DNA from: Chrysomallon squamiferum
Taxonomy: Eukaryota; Mollusca; Gastropoda; Neomphalida; Peltospiridae
Direction of reading: 5' to 3'
Length of the DNA: 64,000 nt
Assembly: GCA_012295275.1 (NCBI GenBank)
Contig: CM022678.1
Span: 9,606,574-9,670,573, forward strand
The notes below the pieces were generated by a model. The model did not search any database and was not told where the DNA came from. It saw only the letters and a program-made list of their open reading frames with translations. Below, piece by piece: positions 35,455-51,435 of the stretch (its first letter is position 1; every line of letters starts with the position of its first letter). A program made the position numbers and the translations under genes.

Positions 35455-36173
35455 TTCCGATCTAATACAAATAATAAAATATATAAAGAGACGCTTTTCA
35501 TCTAAGAAAAGAAAGAAAGAAACTTTTTTCTACATACGTGTGTATGTATGTGTGAGTGTGTGTGTTATATCTGTGTAACAAATCTCAGTGAGTAAAAGTT
35601 ATGATTTTCTGTCAGAGAGACTATTAGTATTAGTATTATATTTTGTATTTATATTTGTTTAAAGTTTCAATAATAAACTAGCTGGAATGAGTGTTTCTTA
35701 CATATATCATTAATCACATTGAATAAAATACTCGAGCGAAAAGGAAGATGTTTTAAGTTACACATCTACACAAACACATATACACATACATACATACACA
35801 CACACACATACATACCTACACCCACACATATAGACACAGACACACATACACACAATGCACACAGTCACAAACAGTACACCAACACACATACACACAATGC
35901 ACACGCACACACGTGTACACACTGACACACCAGTGTTCATACACTAAATGTACAGTTTAACAGAAGTTTACATTCTGTGTTTACCGAGGCGAAACATACT
36001 TGACTCTGTTTAGTCACGTTTTGAACTCACGCAGTTACACTGTCTACAGAGGAAGGTGGTTTCAACAACAACAAAAAATCTATCAAAAGATCAGATTTTA
36101 TGAAAATTTATAATAATAATAGTTTTTGTTATCGTTGTCATTATTATTATTATTATTATTATTAGTACTGTTG

Positions 36174-36208
<35 letters not shown>

Positions 36209-36985
36209 GTAGTTATTGTTGTTGTTGCTGTTGTTGATGCTGTTGTTGTTGTTATTGTTATTGTCATGGGGCCAGTAGCTAAAATGCTCATTATCATTTT
36301 CTGTGTCCTGTTTAAATTACTATGACAGAGATTAGTATAATACTATATTTATCTATTAGATAAATAACACACCAACAACTTAAGTTTATTAATCTAGAAA
36401 CATATTTTATAATATTACAAAATAAAATAAAAACAACTCAATTATTTACGGGTGTTGGGAAAGCTAATTTAAAAAAAGGAGTCAGTTAACTGAAACGTAG
36501 TTGGAGAAGAATAATTATATTACTGTAAGTTTTAAGTTGTGTATGTCTGTGTTACTGTCTCTCCGTGTGTGTGTGTGTGTGTGCGTGTGTGTGTGTGTGT
36601 GTAAAACATATACGCCTTTGATGACACAGATTACACTGCAAAATGACAGAACCAAAACAAGTGAGAAAAATATCTAACCGTAACCCGCTGTCAAAAGCTT
36701 ATCAAAACAAGGTCAGAATTTCGAGGTTCAGTGAGCTCTATTTCATAAAAGGGCCCACAGGACTGTGCAAAGATTACAAAGTATTAGATTCCTGTAGATA
36801 TCAATGAAAAAATCGAAATCAAAGAGCAAGAGAAACCAGCTTAGACTGACACATTTTTAAATATTCTTTTTTCTAGTGTTTATAGTTGTTTTTATTTTCT
36901 CTATTTCATATATAGATCACACTATCTTAAGTCTATACAATAATTATTACTTTACTAAAATTGTCTACAGCTAGCAAACAGAAGA
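35455..36985. repeat. dispersed repeat blocks C and A, copy 1
   Basis: Two adjacent blocks recur elsewhere. Block C (35455-36020): AAGAAAGAAA with CTTTTTT, a TG/GT-rich tract, ATTTTCTGTCAGAGAGA, and TTTACCGAGGCGAAAC followed by TTTAGTCACGTTTTGAA; it matches 44620-45190. Block A (36340-36985): ATTTTATAATATTACAAA, GGGAAAGCTAATTTAAAAAA, then TTATCAAAACAAGGTCAGAA and GACTGTGCAAAGATTACAAA; it matches 40890-41600, 46240-47240 and 52715-53470. No coding capacity; probably an old interspersed element or segmental repeat. Confidence 0.7.
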
Positions 36986-36989
36986 GAAA

Positions 36990-38399
<1,410 letters not shown>

Positions 38400-38760
38400 A
38401 GCATAAAAACAACAAATTATTTTCAAATTAACTTGCGTTTTCATCAGAAAATAACGAACTCAGAGTTTCTAAAAATAGATCTTGGAATTTCCATATCATT
38501 TCCGATGACTCACTGTTTTCTGTGTGAGTAGACTATATAAACGAGTTTTATCACTGCTGGAGAAAATTCTGAAAAATAATAAAAATTCACTGACAGAGAC
38601 GTTTAGTTATTACGTGCGAGTAAATTATAATATTTATTTATATATTATTTTTCTTCTCCCTACATATTTGTTTGTTTGTTTGTTTATTTTTTTTTTTAAT
38701 TGATTTATCTTCATATTTGTTTGCAAATCATGCTGTTTCTCTTCATTTTGTGTCTTACTA
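38400..38760. repeat. dispersed repeat B, copy 2
   Basis: Matches 6225-6650: AAATAGATCTTGGAATTTCC, TCTGTGTGAGTAGACTATAT, AACGAGTTTTATCACTGCTG. Followed by ACT and ATT trinucleotide runs at about 38760-38955. Confidence 0.6.
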
Positions 38761-38922
38761 CTACTATTTATATTACCTTAACAACAACAACTACTGTTAC
38801 TATTACTATTACAGCAACAACTACTACTGTTACTATTACTATTACAGGAACAACTACTACTAGTACTACTATACTACTAGTACTACTACTACTACTACTA
38901 CTACTACTATTACTACTATTAC

Positions 38923-38953
<31 letters not shown>

Positions 38954-39287
38954 TTATCGTGATAAAAGACGTAGTTTATGCAAAACTAACATTGTTTATT
39001 TAAGCATATATCAGAACATACACACAGCGAACGTACACTGAATTATCTATGTACGTAGGACAGACAGACAGACACAGAGTTATCCCAGCTAGAGATCATC
39101 ACCAGGTCTACACAAATAACCTCACATCCTAACAGCAGAGTTTTAATCTAATTATATATGTGTGTTTATAGCAGTGACTTCTTCTGTGTTAGTTTTTAAT
39201 CAGTTTTGGAATTTCAAACAGTCATTATTATTACTACTTCTGCTACCGATGTTACTTAAACTACTTAATAATAATTTCTAAAATTCA

Positions 39288-39288
<1 letters not shown>

Positions 39289-39336
<48 letters not shown>
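39289..39336. repeat. (AAT)n microsatellite
   Basis: Uninterrupted AAT array, just before the 46-base minisatellite. Confidence 0.95.
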
Positions 39337-39364
39337 TACTGCAGTAGTATTTCACGTGCTCTGT

Positions 39365-40048
39365 TGATTTTGTAATATGTAAAACATCCTCAACATGGGA
39401 CAGTAGTAACAGATTTTGTAGTATGTAAAACATCGTCAACATGTGACACCATTGACAGATTTTGTAATATGTAAAACATCATCAACATGTGACACCATTG
39501 ACAGATTTGTAATATGTAAAACATCATCAACATGGGACACCATTAACAGATTTGTAATATGTAAAACATCATCAACATGTGACAGTATTAACAGATTTTG
39601 TAATATGTAAAACATCAACAACATGGGACACCATTAACAGATTTTGTAATATGTAAAACATCAACATGGGACACTATTAACAGATTTTGTAATATGTAAA
39701 ACATCGTCAACATGGGACAGCATTAACAGATTTTGTAATATGTAAAACATCGTCAACATGGGACAGTATTAACAGATATGTAATATGTGAAATATCGTCA
39801 ACATGGGACAGCATTAACAGATATGTAATATGTGAAACATCGTCAACATGGGACAGCATTAACAGATTTTGTAATATGTGAAACATCGTCAACATGGGAC
39901 AGCATTAACAGATTTTGTAATATGTAAAACATCGTCAACATGGGACAGTATTAACAGATATGTAATATGTGAAACATCGTCAACATGGGACAGCATTAAC
40001 AGATTTTGTAATATGTAAAACATCGTCAACATGGGACAGTATTAACAG
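39365..40048. repeat. 46-base minisatellite, about 15 copies
   Basis: Unit AACAGATTTTGTAATATGTA followed by AAACATCGTCAACATGGGAC and AGTATT. Variants include a TTTT/T shortening before GTAATATG, CATCATC for CATCGTC, TGTGAAAC for TGTAAAAC and CAGCATT for CAGTATT; some neighbouring copies share the same variants, indicating local expansion. Minus-strand frames (DDVLHITN repeats) are artefacts of the array. Confidence 0.93.
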
Positions 40049-40889
40049 TTTTGCAGTGGGACACACAGCGGACCCTTCTGGATACATACCCGGCTAATTT
40101 CAAGCAGTTTCTCGAGGTTCTGAATCCACTGTCCCTTTAGAACACAACGTGTTGTATGAGGTTGTCGAAGTTCTAAATGCAGTGCTGAGTTCTAACGACG
40201 TCATACAGACTGTCCATTGTGTAATGATAATATTTATTTTTATTTTTTGTCACTTGATGAATTTATTATTTTGTTAGCATCTAGTTATCTGATGTTTCTT
40301 TTTATTTATAAACTGTATCGCTATTTTTAAACTTTGCTGTTGCTGCTGTTATTATTTAATTATTTAGTATTTATTTATTTATTGACTGATTGATTTTTTA
40401 TCATTGTTTTCTTTTGATTTTATAGATGGTTACTCAGTTTATATTTTATGTCGGTTTAGTCAAATCTCTCTTCTGAACAGTTACGATTATCTAGTTCTGT
40501 TTATAATTGTGCAGTAATTTAAAATAAATAAATAAATTTAAAAAGGATAGAATTGTAAAATTAACTGAGTTATGTTTTATGTTTGATTATTTCAGATGAT
40601 TTTGGGTGCCAAGATGACTGTTAAGTAGCTGGATTAAGAAAAACCTCTGAAAATGTGTTAATGTATTTTTCTTATTTCTAGATATATAAAAATATATTTG
40701 CAGAAAGCTTTGTTTGAACTGAAAATAGAAAACTACTATTAGTATTTTACTACTAATCAGTGTGAACTATCCTAAAAATGTGAGCTTCTTCATTCAGACG
40801 ATTCTAAAATAACAACAATATCAATACCAGTAAAAGTACTACTAGTACTAGTACAACTAATAATAATAATAAGAAGAAGAAATCACTCA
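40049..40889. other. AT-rich, no gene seen
   Basis: The first ~150 bases after the array are GC-richer, then TTTATTTATTT-type low complexity. No exon supported. Confidence 0.45.
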
Positions 40890-40941
40890 ACTAAAACCGA
40901 ATTAGAGAAAAATAATCATATTACTATAAGTAATAAGTTGT

Positions 40942-40982
<41 letters not shown>

Positions 40983-41600
40983 AAATATTATACGCCTTTA
41001 ATGACACAGATTACACAGCAAAATTTCTCAACAAGTGAGAAAAAATCTAACCCTAACCCGCTGTCAAACGCTTATCAAAACAAGGTCAGAATTTCGAGGT
41101 CCACTAACCTCCATTTCATAAAAGGGCCCACCGGACTGTGCAAAGATTACAAATTATTAGATTCCTGCAGATATCAGTGAAAACATCGAATTCAATAAGC
41201 GAGAGAAGCCAGCCTAGACTGACACATTTTAAAACTTTGTTTGTTTGTTACACAAAACCCGCCATAGCTAATTATCTTAATTCTACAATATTAAAACTTT
41301 GTTTATTTTGCTTATCACCACATCTGTTTTATCTCAATTCTTAAATGTTAAAACTTTTTATGTTTATTTACTTATTATAATTACTAACACACAAGCACTC
41401 CACACACACACACACACACACACACGATGACTTTTTTCTTGTTTATAGTTACTTTAGAGTTTTTCTGTGATACATATAGACTTCACAATCTTAATAATAA
41501 TAATAAAAAGATTATATACATATAAACATTATTACTTTATTAAGATTGTCTGTGCCTGGTATACAGAAGAGAAATGTATCTACTGAAAAACAGTCTCATA
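40890..41600. repeat. dispersed repeat block A, copy 2
   Basis: Carries a (GT)n at 40938-40978 then the shared segments ACGCCTTTAATGACACAGAT, CTAACCCTAACCCGCTGTCA, TTATCAAAACAAGGTCAGAA, GACTGTGCAAAGATTACAAA and CCAGCCTAGACTGACACATT. Small open frames here (for example at 40938-41180) are not conserved among the copies. Confidence 0.75.
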
Positions 41601-42001
41601 GATATCCGTTTTTAAGTTTATAACAAAGACAACCTTAAATATCCGCTACCATCCGCTAGTAGAAAATTGCTATTACTACTTTTTCTGGTGTGTTTTTTTA
41701 TATCATTTTCTTGTTTTGTTTTTTTATATTTGTTTATGTTTTCACATACATGATACATTTTATAACTACATACAAAAGCGTTCAGGGTGTATACAAAAAT
41801 AAGAACAATAAAATACATTTCTAAATCTGTATATGTGTATCTGACCTGGATGAATATATGTATGCATGTATGTATACATTTAGGAATGAATATGCTGTGT
41901 CTTATGTACGTCTGATTCTAATCTGGAAGGCACTAGCACAGAAGTGCACTCACAAAGTCCGATGTCGCAGACGAGACTGGAAAGTGCGACATCCATTCCA
42001 C
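41601..42001. other. non-coding spacer before the 22-base minisatellite
   Basis: The first part is still similar to the end of block A at 47160-47230 (GTTTTTAATCTATAACAAAG type). GC content rises from about 41920. No exon seen. Confidence 0.4.
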
Positions 42002-43468
42002 CACACTTCTTAGACAGACGACAACATCATTCGACCACTGAGACAACATCACTCGACCACTGAGACAACATCACTCGGCCAATGTGACATCACTCGACCA
42101 CTGAGACATCACTCGACCAATGTGACAACATCACTCGACCACTGAGACAACACCACTCGACCACTGAGACAACATCACTCGACCACTGTGACAACATCAC
42201 TCGACCAATGTGACAACACCACTCGACCACAGAGAAAACATCACTCGACCACTGAGACAACACCACTCGACCACTGAGACAACATCACTCGACCACTGAG
42301 ACAACATCACTCGACCAATGTGACATCACTCGACCACTGAGACATCACTCGACCAATGTGACAACATCACTCGACCACTGAGACAACACCACTCGACCAC
42401 TGAGACAACATCACTCGACCACTGTGACAACATCACTCGACCAATGTGACAACACCACTCGACCACAGAGAAAACATCACTCGACCACTGAGACAACACC
42501 ACTCGACCACTGAGACAACATCACTCGACCACTGAGACAACATCACTCGACCAATGTGACAACATCACTCGACAACTGAGACAACATCACTCGACCAATG
42601 TGACAACACCACTCGACCACAGAGAAAACATCACTCGACCACTGAGACAACATCACTCGACCACTGAGACAACACCATTCGACCACTGAGACAACACCAT
42701 TCGACCACAGAGAAAACATCACTCGACCACAGAGAAAACATCACTCGACCACTGAGACAACATCACTCGACCACTGAGACAACATCACTCGACCAATGTG
42801 ACAACATCACTCGACAACTGAGACAACATCACTCGACCAATGTGACAACACCACTCGACCACAGAGAAAACATCACTCGACCACTGAGACAACATCACTC
42901 GACCACTGAGACAACACCATTCGACCACTGAGACAACACCATTCGACCACAGAGAAAACATCACTCGACCACAGAGAAAACATCACTCGACCACTGAGAC
43001 AACATCACTCGACCACTGAGACAACACCACTCGACCACAGAGAAAACACCACTCGACCACAGAGAAAACATCACTCGACCACTGAGACAACATCACTCGA
43101 CCACTGAGACAACATCATTCGACCACTGAGACAACATCACTCGACCACTGTGACAACATCACTCAACCACTGAGACAACATCACTCGACCACTGAGACAA
43201 CATCACTCGACCACTGTGACAACATCACTCGACCACTGAGACAACATCACTCGACCACTGAGACAACATCACTCGACCACTGTGACAACATCATTCGACC
43301 ACTGAGACAACATCACTCGACCACTGTGACAACATCATTCGACCACTGAGACAACATCACTCGACCACTGAGACAACATCACTCGACCACTGAGACAACA
43401 CCACTCGACCACTGAGACAACACCACTCGACCACAGAGAAAACATCACTCGACCACTGAGACAACATA
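42002..43468. repeat. 22-base minisatellite with 242-base higher-order period, about 66 units
   Basis: Core unit ACAACATCACTCGACCACTG plus AG. Recurrent variants: CCAATGTG for CCACTGAG, ACACCACT for ACATCACT, ACAGAGAAAAC for ACTGAGACAAC, CATTCG for CACTCG, and 3-base-shortened units (GACATCAC). Variant order is itself repeated: the run beginning GACAACTGAG recurs at 42571 and 42813, 242 bases (11 units) apart, and the rarer shortened-unit pattern recurs about 236 bases apart (42081 and 42317). The right end is more homogeneous. Confidence 0.95.
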
Positions 43469-43543
43469 CACCGAATGTACTCATCACTTGCCATCAAGCA
43501 CGTGTTTTTTGTTTTTGTTTGCTTGTTTTTTGTCTATGTATAT

Positions 43544-44518
<975 letters not shown>

Positions 44519-44589
44519 ATACACCTACAAATGTGTGTATGTGTGCTTGTTATAACAGATTATAATATAAAAATGAAATATTTACCAAT

Positions 44590-44732
44590 GGCTCAGTCCA
44601 TGCAAATATTAAATTACAAATAATAAAAGATATAAGGGAGAAAGGGAGATCCTTTTCATGTAAGAAAAGAAAGAAAGAAAAACTTTTTTACATTTCGTGT
44701 GTGTGTTTGTGTGTGTCTGTGTCTGTCTCTGT

Positions 44733-44785
<53 letters not shown>

Positions 44786-44797
44786 TTATTATTTTCT

Positions 44798-44835
<38 letters not shown>

Positions 44836-44910
44836 ATTATTTATTTATTTATTTATTTAATTTTAAATTCCGGTTTCTGATATCATTAACCAGCACTAAT
44901 AATATAATAC

Positions 44911-44941
<31 letters not shown>

Positions 44942-44951
44942 GATGTTTTAA

Positions 44952-45000
<49 letters not shown>

Positions 45001-45150
45001 GATCTGCTTAAAAGAAAAAAAAATGTAACAACTATTAGACATAAAAACAAGTTGGCGTTTAGCTGTGTATACACAATGACACGACAATCTTCATACCCAA
45101 CTTGTTCAGTTTAACATTCTGTTTGTTTACCGAGGCGAAACTCACATGAC
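44590..45150. repeat. dispersed repeat block C, copy 2
   Basis: Matches 35455-36020. Contains (GT)n at 44696-44780, (GA)n at 44802-44831, poly-A at 44911-44936 and (CA)n at 44954-44999. Its last segment (CGAGGCGAAACTCACATGAC) leads to the left end of the 6.5-kb duplication at 45151. Confidence 0.7.
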
Positions 45151-47460
45151 TTTGTTTAGTCACGTTTTGAATATACGCAGTCAAAAATATATTACAAATT
45201 AATTCAGTTACAAACAAAAAGGAAAGAAGTACAAATGTAAATAACAAAAATAATAATAATAATAAAAAAGAAAAACTATTATTAATATTAGTAGTAGCAT
45301 ATGTTTGTTGATAATAATAGTATTAGGAGCAGTAGTAGTTGTTGTTGTTGTATAGTCAACGTACCTTTCAAAAAAAATCAGTAAATAAATAAAAATTAAA
45401 AAAATCATTACGCAAGACAAAATGGAAACATACGTTAGCAGATGATGTTTAATCAGTTCCTGTCAGTCCACCGTGTTTGTGATTTTTATCAAACTTATAT
45501 CCTGAATATCTTTAACAAAAAAACAAACAAAAACAGTTAATGGTAAAATGACGTATAGTAAGCACACACAGGGTCGGCGCTATCATACAGGCAAACAGTT
45601 TTGAAAAATAAATAAATAAATTTAATTTTTATTGACGGTCGCTTTTCATAATGTTTTATTTTATACAGGGACAAATAATCGGGTAGATTCAGTCTGACCG
45701 AAACAAACAAAATAAGTGGGTGAAAATCGTGCGTACATGAAATTTTCAGAACCTAATTATGTTTGCAGGCCACGAGTTTTTCCGTAGAATCACGCGTATA
45801 CGAAATCTTCACTTTGTCGCGGAATCAAACTGAAAGCGGTGCACCTTATTTTAATGGTATAAGCAAAGAAAGAAATGGCCTGTGGGATATTTAAATGTCC
45901 GTAACAGAAAAATCTTGCCTCTAGAGATCGCATAGGATGTTGAAAATAAATGTTTTAAAAGTTTGAAATTGATATGTTCCTGGGGGTGACCGAACCTAAC
46001 CTTGCCTGGGACGCCAGACATTCTGGCGCCGGCTCTCAGTACACAACAGTAAGCGCACGCAGCCAGAATTTAACTCAGCACGCACCTGACATTGATAAGA
46101 AATATTTTTCTCTCCTCGCTGAACGACAACAATCAGCTGATCACATGACTCAGAACCACCGTGTGACAATGTCTGACGTGCTTGTTATCATCATCTAGGG
46201 TCCGTTTTAAACACAATGAGAGGGATTAGTAAATTCAAACGAATTATCGTCATGGTATAATACTACACTCATCCACTAGACAAGTAACACGCTAACAGCT
46301 TGAGTTTATTAATTTAGAAACATATTTTATAATATTACAAAACAAAAAAAACAAAAATATTATTTACGGGTATTGGGAAAGCTAATTTAAAAAACGGAAT
46401 CAGTCAACTGAAGCCTATTAAGAAGCCTCAACATGTCAGGACAAATCTAACCCTAACCCGCTCTCAAAAGCTTATCAAAACAAGATCAGAATTTCGAGGT
46501 CCAGTCACCTCCATTTCATAAAATGGCCCTCCGGACTGTGCAAAGATTACAAATTATTAGATTACTGCAGATGTCAATGAAAACATCGAATTCAAAGAGC
46601 AAGAGAAGCCAGCCTAGACTGACACATTTTAAACTGCGTAACAATATCTGATGTGCTCGTTATCATCATCGTGAAACATATACCCCTTTAATAACAAAGA
46701 TTGCAAAATTTCTCAACAATAAGAAAAACCTAACCTACTGTCAAACGCATATCTAAATAAGGCCAAACTTTCGAGGTCCGGTGACCTCCACTTCATAAAA
46801 GGTTTGGCCTGATTGTGCAAAGATTACAAATTATTAAATTACTGAAGATGTCAATGAAAACATCGAATTCAAAGAGCAAAAGAAGCCAGCCTAGACTGAC
46901 AAATTTTAAAGTTTTGTTTGTTACGTAAAACTCGTCATAGGTAATTATCTTAATTCTAAAAGTTTAAAACTTTCTATGTTTTCTATACAAAAACCGAAGT
47001 TTATTTACTTATTATAATTACTAACACACACACACACAGTTTTTTCTAGCGTTTATAGTTGCTTTATATTGTCTCTATTTTATATATAGACTTCACAGTG
47101 TTAAGGTTATATACATATAAACATTATTACTTTATGAAGATTATCTACAGCTAGTATTAGAAGAGAAATGTATCCACTGAAAACAGTTTCAAAGACATCC
47201 GTTTTTAATCTATAACAAAGGCAACCTTGAATATCTGCTACCATAAAATTCTCGTTTTGTTTTAGCTTTTCGACGTTTGAACCTAACCCCATATTATGGT
47301 GATTATTTCCTTTAGCAGATAAATTTTCGATTATCTCCCCTCCTCTGATGTTCTGATATATGCTCATGCATGTGTTCCTGCTGTGTCGGACATTTTAAAA
47401 TTCTTTTGATACGACTGAGAAAATGTAACATGTTTTCAGTCTAGATTTTATATAATAGTC

Positions 47461-47492
<32 letters not shown>

Positions 47493-47495
47493 AAC

Positions 47496-47540
<45 letters not shown>

Positions 47541-47672
47541 TAAAAATTGTTTATAAATCTTAATAAGTCTTAAATCTAACTGTAAACCTACCCTTAGCCA
47601 ATCCTCCCCCAGACTTTTTATTGTTGTTGAATTCAACTGAGAGATAATTTTTTTGAAACAAGATGTCTTAGA

Positions 47673-47776
<104 letters not shown>

Positions 47777-47778
47777 AC

Positions 47779-47811
<33 letters not shown>

Positions 47812-48877
47812 AACAAACACACACACATATAAAATCAAACTCATTGTTAATAAATATGATTTTCTTCCCTGATTTGATCCTCAAATAAGACTGACATCTA
47901 TTGCAATGTCCTAACTCCATTATAATGCTAAAGCATCCTTATAATCTATTTATAACACAGTGTTAAAACATACCTATATCTATTTATAACACACACACAG
48001 AAATGAAACAAATATGAAATGTACTGATCATTATATTCTGCAACAGGAAACACCCACATTATATATCCCTATGCAGTGTTTATAGTATTCACTGAATATG
48101 TACATAACAAAGAAATTAATAAAGAACCAGTATTACAGTACTCCCTCAATTACTTATGCTATTGTTATTTTCATTACCTTTTACTATTATTACTATTGCT
48201 ACTATTATTTATATTACTACTACTATTATAATGTTAGTAAGTGCTACTATTATTCTTTTACTTTGTTTCTGTTATTTCATGTATGACTAGCGTAACATTA
48301 TCTGTATCAGTATTTTCACAATCACATCTATTACTTCTACTATTATTTCAAAACTATATAAATAAAAATGTTCCTCACTCTTAGGAAACTATTTCTCAAG
48401 TCTGATGAAATATGTAATGAAAAACAGAAAACAAAATAATTTGAAATATTTATTTGAACACGAAAAAGAAAAGTTCAACATCAAAACTACTTTTTCATAT
48501 GAAAAAGATAATTTTAGAAAAGCCTCAACAAAAACCTTAATAAATAATTTAGAGAAATATGATATAAGATGTATCTGGACTTTCAAATCAAAAATTATTT
48601 TAAATGTTTATAAAGGTTTAAGGTGCTGAGAATGCTACAAAACAAGATTTCTAATTCAATAAAAGAATATTAATGACTTTTTAATACAATATTAACAACT
48701 TGACATACAATGTAATCTGCAAATTAATCATTAAGAAAATATCTTCCAAACAACATATCTTCTTCCATTTTATGTTTTATTAGCATACTTTTCCATAAAT
48801 CTTTTACCAGTACATTAATAAAAAAATAATCATAAGAATAAAATTATCTCCCTTGAGCTATACAATTTGTAGTTTTT

Positions 48878-49014
48878 TTAAAGCAGTAAATCAAGGATTT
48901 CTACATCAGTCATTTTTAAAAATAATTTCTTTTTCACACACTTGACTGTCTGGTCCAAACATTCTGTCCACTCGTCTATGTCTGACTGTATCTTGCATGA
49001 ATGACACTTTGAAT
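48878..49014 (-). CDS. cysteine-bearing terminal exon, copy 1
   Basis: Acceptor AAACTGTGATTTCAG, then two bases, 44 open codons and TAA. Starts SKCHSCKIQSDIDEWTECLD and ends VEILDLLL; cysteines at codons 3, 6, 19 and 25. Same strand and spacing as the EGF-like exons upstream, so possibly the 3' end of that gene. I do not recognise the family. Copy 2 (55328-55464) has a stop in place of the Trp at codon 15. Confidence 0.42.
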
Positions 49015-49809
49015 CTGAAATCACAGTTTCACAGATTTATAAATTCTTCAGTAAGTGCAGTCCACATAACAAGTAACTGTTTTTTTCAGTCCTTCATATT
49101 TGTTGTGAAGATATTTTATCTTCTGCTGTTAAGTTTGTTCAGTACAGTGAGAAAACTTGAAGAACTGGGAGATAAACACAACAAGTCACTTAGAATCAAT
49201 GTCACTTCTCACATTTTCTTTCATTCTCAAAACAAGCTTATGAAAAAGGACCCTGAAAAAAATAAAATAAATATTATTAATTACAATAATAGTCAGAGTT
49301 GTATAAACAATATTATACAATTTACCATGAAAGTAGATATGAGTCAAATGGTATGGGTTATGACTTAATTATTTTCATGACTTTTTACTTATTGTTAAAA
49401 AGCCATTTATTCCATTGACAAAATCAATTTACTTTAGCATTGTATTTATTTCATTTCACTTTATTTCATTGTGAATCATTTATTTCAGTTCAGTTCAGTT
49501 CAATTCATTATTGTATTGTATTCCATTGTAGTGCATTGTATTTGATTTATTTGATTTTATTGTATTATTACTTCATTTCATTTATTGTATTTCACAGCAT
49601 CCCACTACATTTCATTTAATTTCATTGTATTTCATTTTAGTGTATAATCATATATCATTTCATTTCATTGATTTCACTGTATTTGCTTTGATTCCCTTCA
49701 ATTCACTGATATGTATGTATATGGAGGTTTTAATGTGTGTCAATCTTTGCATGTACATCTGTTGATGTGTGTGTGTGTGTGTGTGTGTGTTATATTAATA
49801 TATATCTAC

Positions 49810-49928
49810 CTCTACAAGTAATTTTGTCAGTTTCCCACTTATAACCATCCATATAGGAACATGTGAAGCCTCCATCTTAGTAGTTTTAGTTCTGAGTATA
49901 AATATTGTTGAATTACATTCATTTATAT
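49810..49928 (-). pseudogene. EGF-like exon remnant with frameshift, copy 1
   Basis: Acceptor TTTATTTTTTCAG. Starts (D)INECNST, the calcium-binding EGF opening (D-x-N-E-C), and ends in another frame with GGFTCSYMDGYKWETDKITC, the EGF closing half. A one-base shift separates the halves, near the CTAAGATGGAGG segment. The middle cysteines are not recognisable. The C-x-C pair of EGF domains is C-S-Y here, while copy 2 keeps C-T-C. EGF-like domains fold with three disulphides in extracellular proteins; this one could not. Confidence 0.62.
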
Positions 49929-50456
49929 CTGAAAAAATAAATCATATCTCAATAATTAACAACAATTAAACATACGCCTACATTTTGACAAGTTTCTGAA
50001 ATTATTCAAATATCATTTACACAGAAATTATTTATAAGAAAAATGTGGATTACCCAAAATTTAAGATTCAGAGATTCTGCGAGGTTTTGAGCAGTTTATA
50101 AAATTATTCAGGTTTGATATAACTATTATTAATAAAAATTAAAATTATTCATAGACCTTGACAAGTTTCTGAAATAGTATTAACTGCTTTGAAATTTTTC
50201 TTAATTCCAGAAAAGAGAAGTTTAACTTAACTATTTGAATAGCACAAAAGCTACTAATGCATACCCAAGCTGCAAACCGATTGTTGATTATATAATGATC
50301 ATGACGTTATTAATAATAATAATAAAAAAGAACAGATAATGGTAGAAATGCTGACCACTCAGATTCAAAGAGATAACACTTAAATTCGAAATATGAATAA
50401 ACTAAGAATGCTTGAAGTGAACAATTTAACCTGAGAACCAGATAGAACTGACTCAC

Positions 50457-50573
50457 CTGAGCATGTTTTGTTGTCTGAATTCAAGGTAAACATTTCTACT
50501 CAAACACTGCTCCACTGTGTCATGCACCCTGCAGCCCTGTTCACACGAACTGTTCACTGCAGCACTGTCACAA
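50457..50573 (-). pseudogene. EGF-like exon remnant with frameshift, copy 1
   Basis: Acceptor TATGTTCAG, donor CAG/GTGAGT. Reads CDSAAVNSSCEQGCRVHDTV then EQCLCRN; the last part continues in another frame as FTLNSDNKTCS. C-x8-C-x3-C...C-x-C...C is an EGF pattern with the G-[FY] after the C-x-C pair; one G is missing at the RNG/FTL junction (AAATGTTTACC). Copy 2 at 56989-57105 has the same lesion. Confidence 0.66.
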
Positions 50574-51435
50574 CTGAACATAAAATATTTTTATAACTTT
50601 ATTACATTTTGTCACAACAAAATAATTTACAATTTTATCACATTCTGGTACAAATGAAAATAAACTAGTTTATAATTTTATCAAATTTTGTCACAATTAA
50701 AATAACAAGAACAGATGTAGCTTTTCTCATTGGTAGTTCAAGAATAATACCAAGCATTCATTCAGCTATAAAACAAAATATATTTTACATGAATGAACGA
50801 GTGAATAAATATCTGTTTAATAATAGTTTAATTATTAGTTGGCTAACATTATTTTTATTTTTATTTTTGTTATTTATTTATTTTTTTAATTTTTTTTATA
50901 ATGTTCTTAAAAATTAATGTGACTCAAACTGCAAAAATAAAGTTAGCTGGTACCAAACAGTGTTTGTTTTTGTTTATTTTTTGTTGTTTTTAACAATTTT
51001 AATTTCTTAGTCACTGAAATTTTGAATAAACAAAAATTATTGACAAGTATAAAATGATATTTTTTGATTATTATATTTATTTATTATATTTTATTGCAGA
51101 AAAAGTAAATTTTGTGACTGAGATATTAATTAACTCATTTCTATGTGATTCTTTCAGTTTAAAACATCCATTCTGTTTTCTTTGGTAATTAAAATCACAA
51201 AAATATGTACAAAATTCATCAATCATTTAACTATTTCTTAAATAATAAGAAATCATTTCTAACATGTAACTGTTTATTAAATAAAAAATCATTTATAACA
51301 TGTAACTATTTATTAAATAATAAGAAATCATTTGTAACATTATAGCTCTTTATTAAATATAACATTATAATTTCAACTTGTTACCAAATTTTTAATATTG
51401 AGTAATTAACTATTTATTTAGTATACCCTACTCAC

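Noticed and set aside
39365-40048. CRISPR array or repeat-protein gene
   Set aside because: 46-base units follow one another without unique spacers, and the DDVLHIT frames change with single-base unit differences.
42002-43468. CRISPR-like array of 22-base repeats
   Set aside because: There are no spacers: units are directly contiguous and the DNA is from an animal; this is a minisatellite.
45974-46198. 74-codon frame (MFLGVTEPNLAWD) repeated at 52461-52697
   Set aside because: It recurs only because it lies in the 6.5-kb duplication; no splice or start context and no family similarity recognised.
48405-49368. Plus-strand open frames of 74 and 123 codons, repeated near 54.9 and 55.6 kb
   Set aside because: Low-complexity Lys/Asn/Ile composition, antisense to the Cys-bearing terminal exon and its downstream region, different lengths in the two copies.
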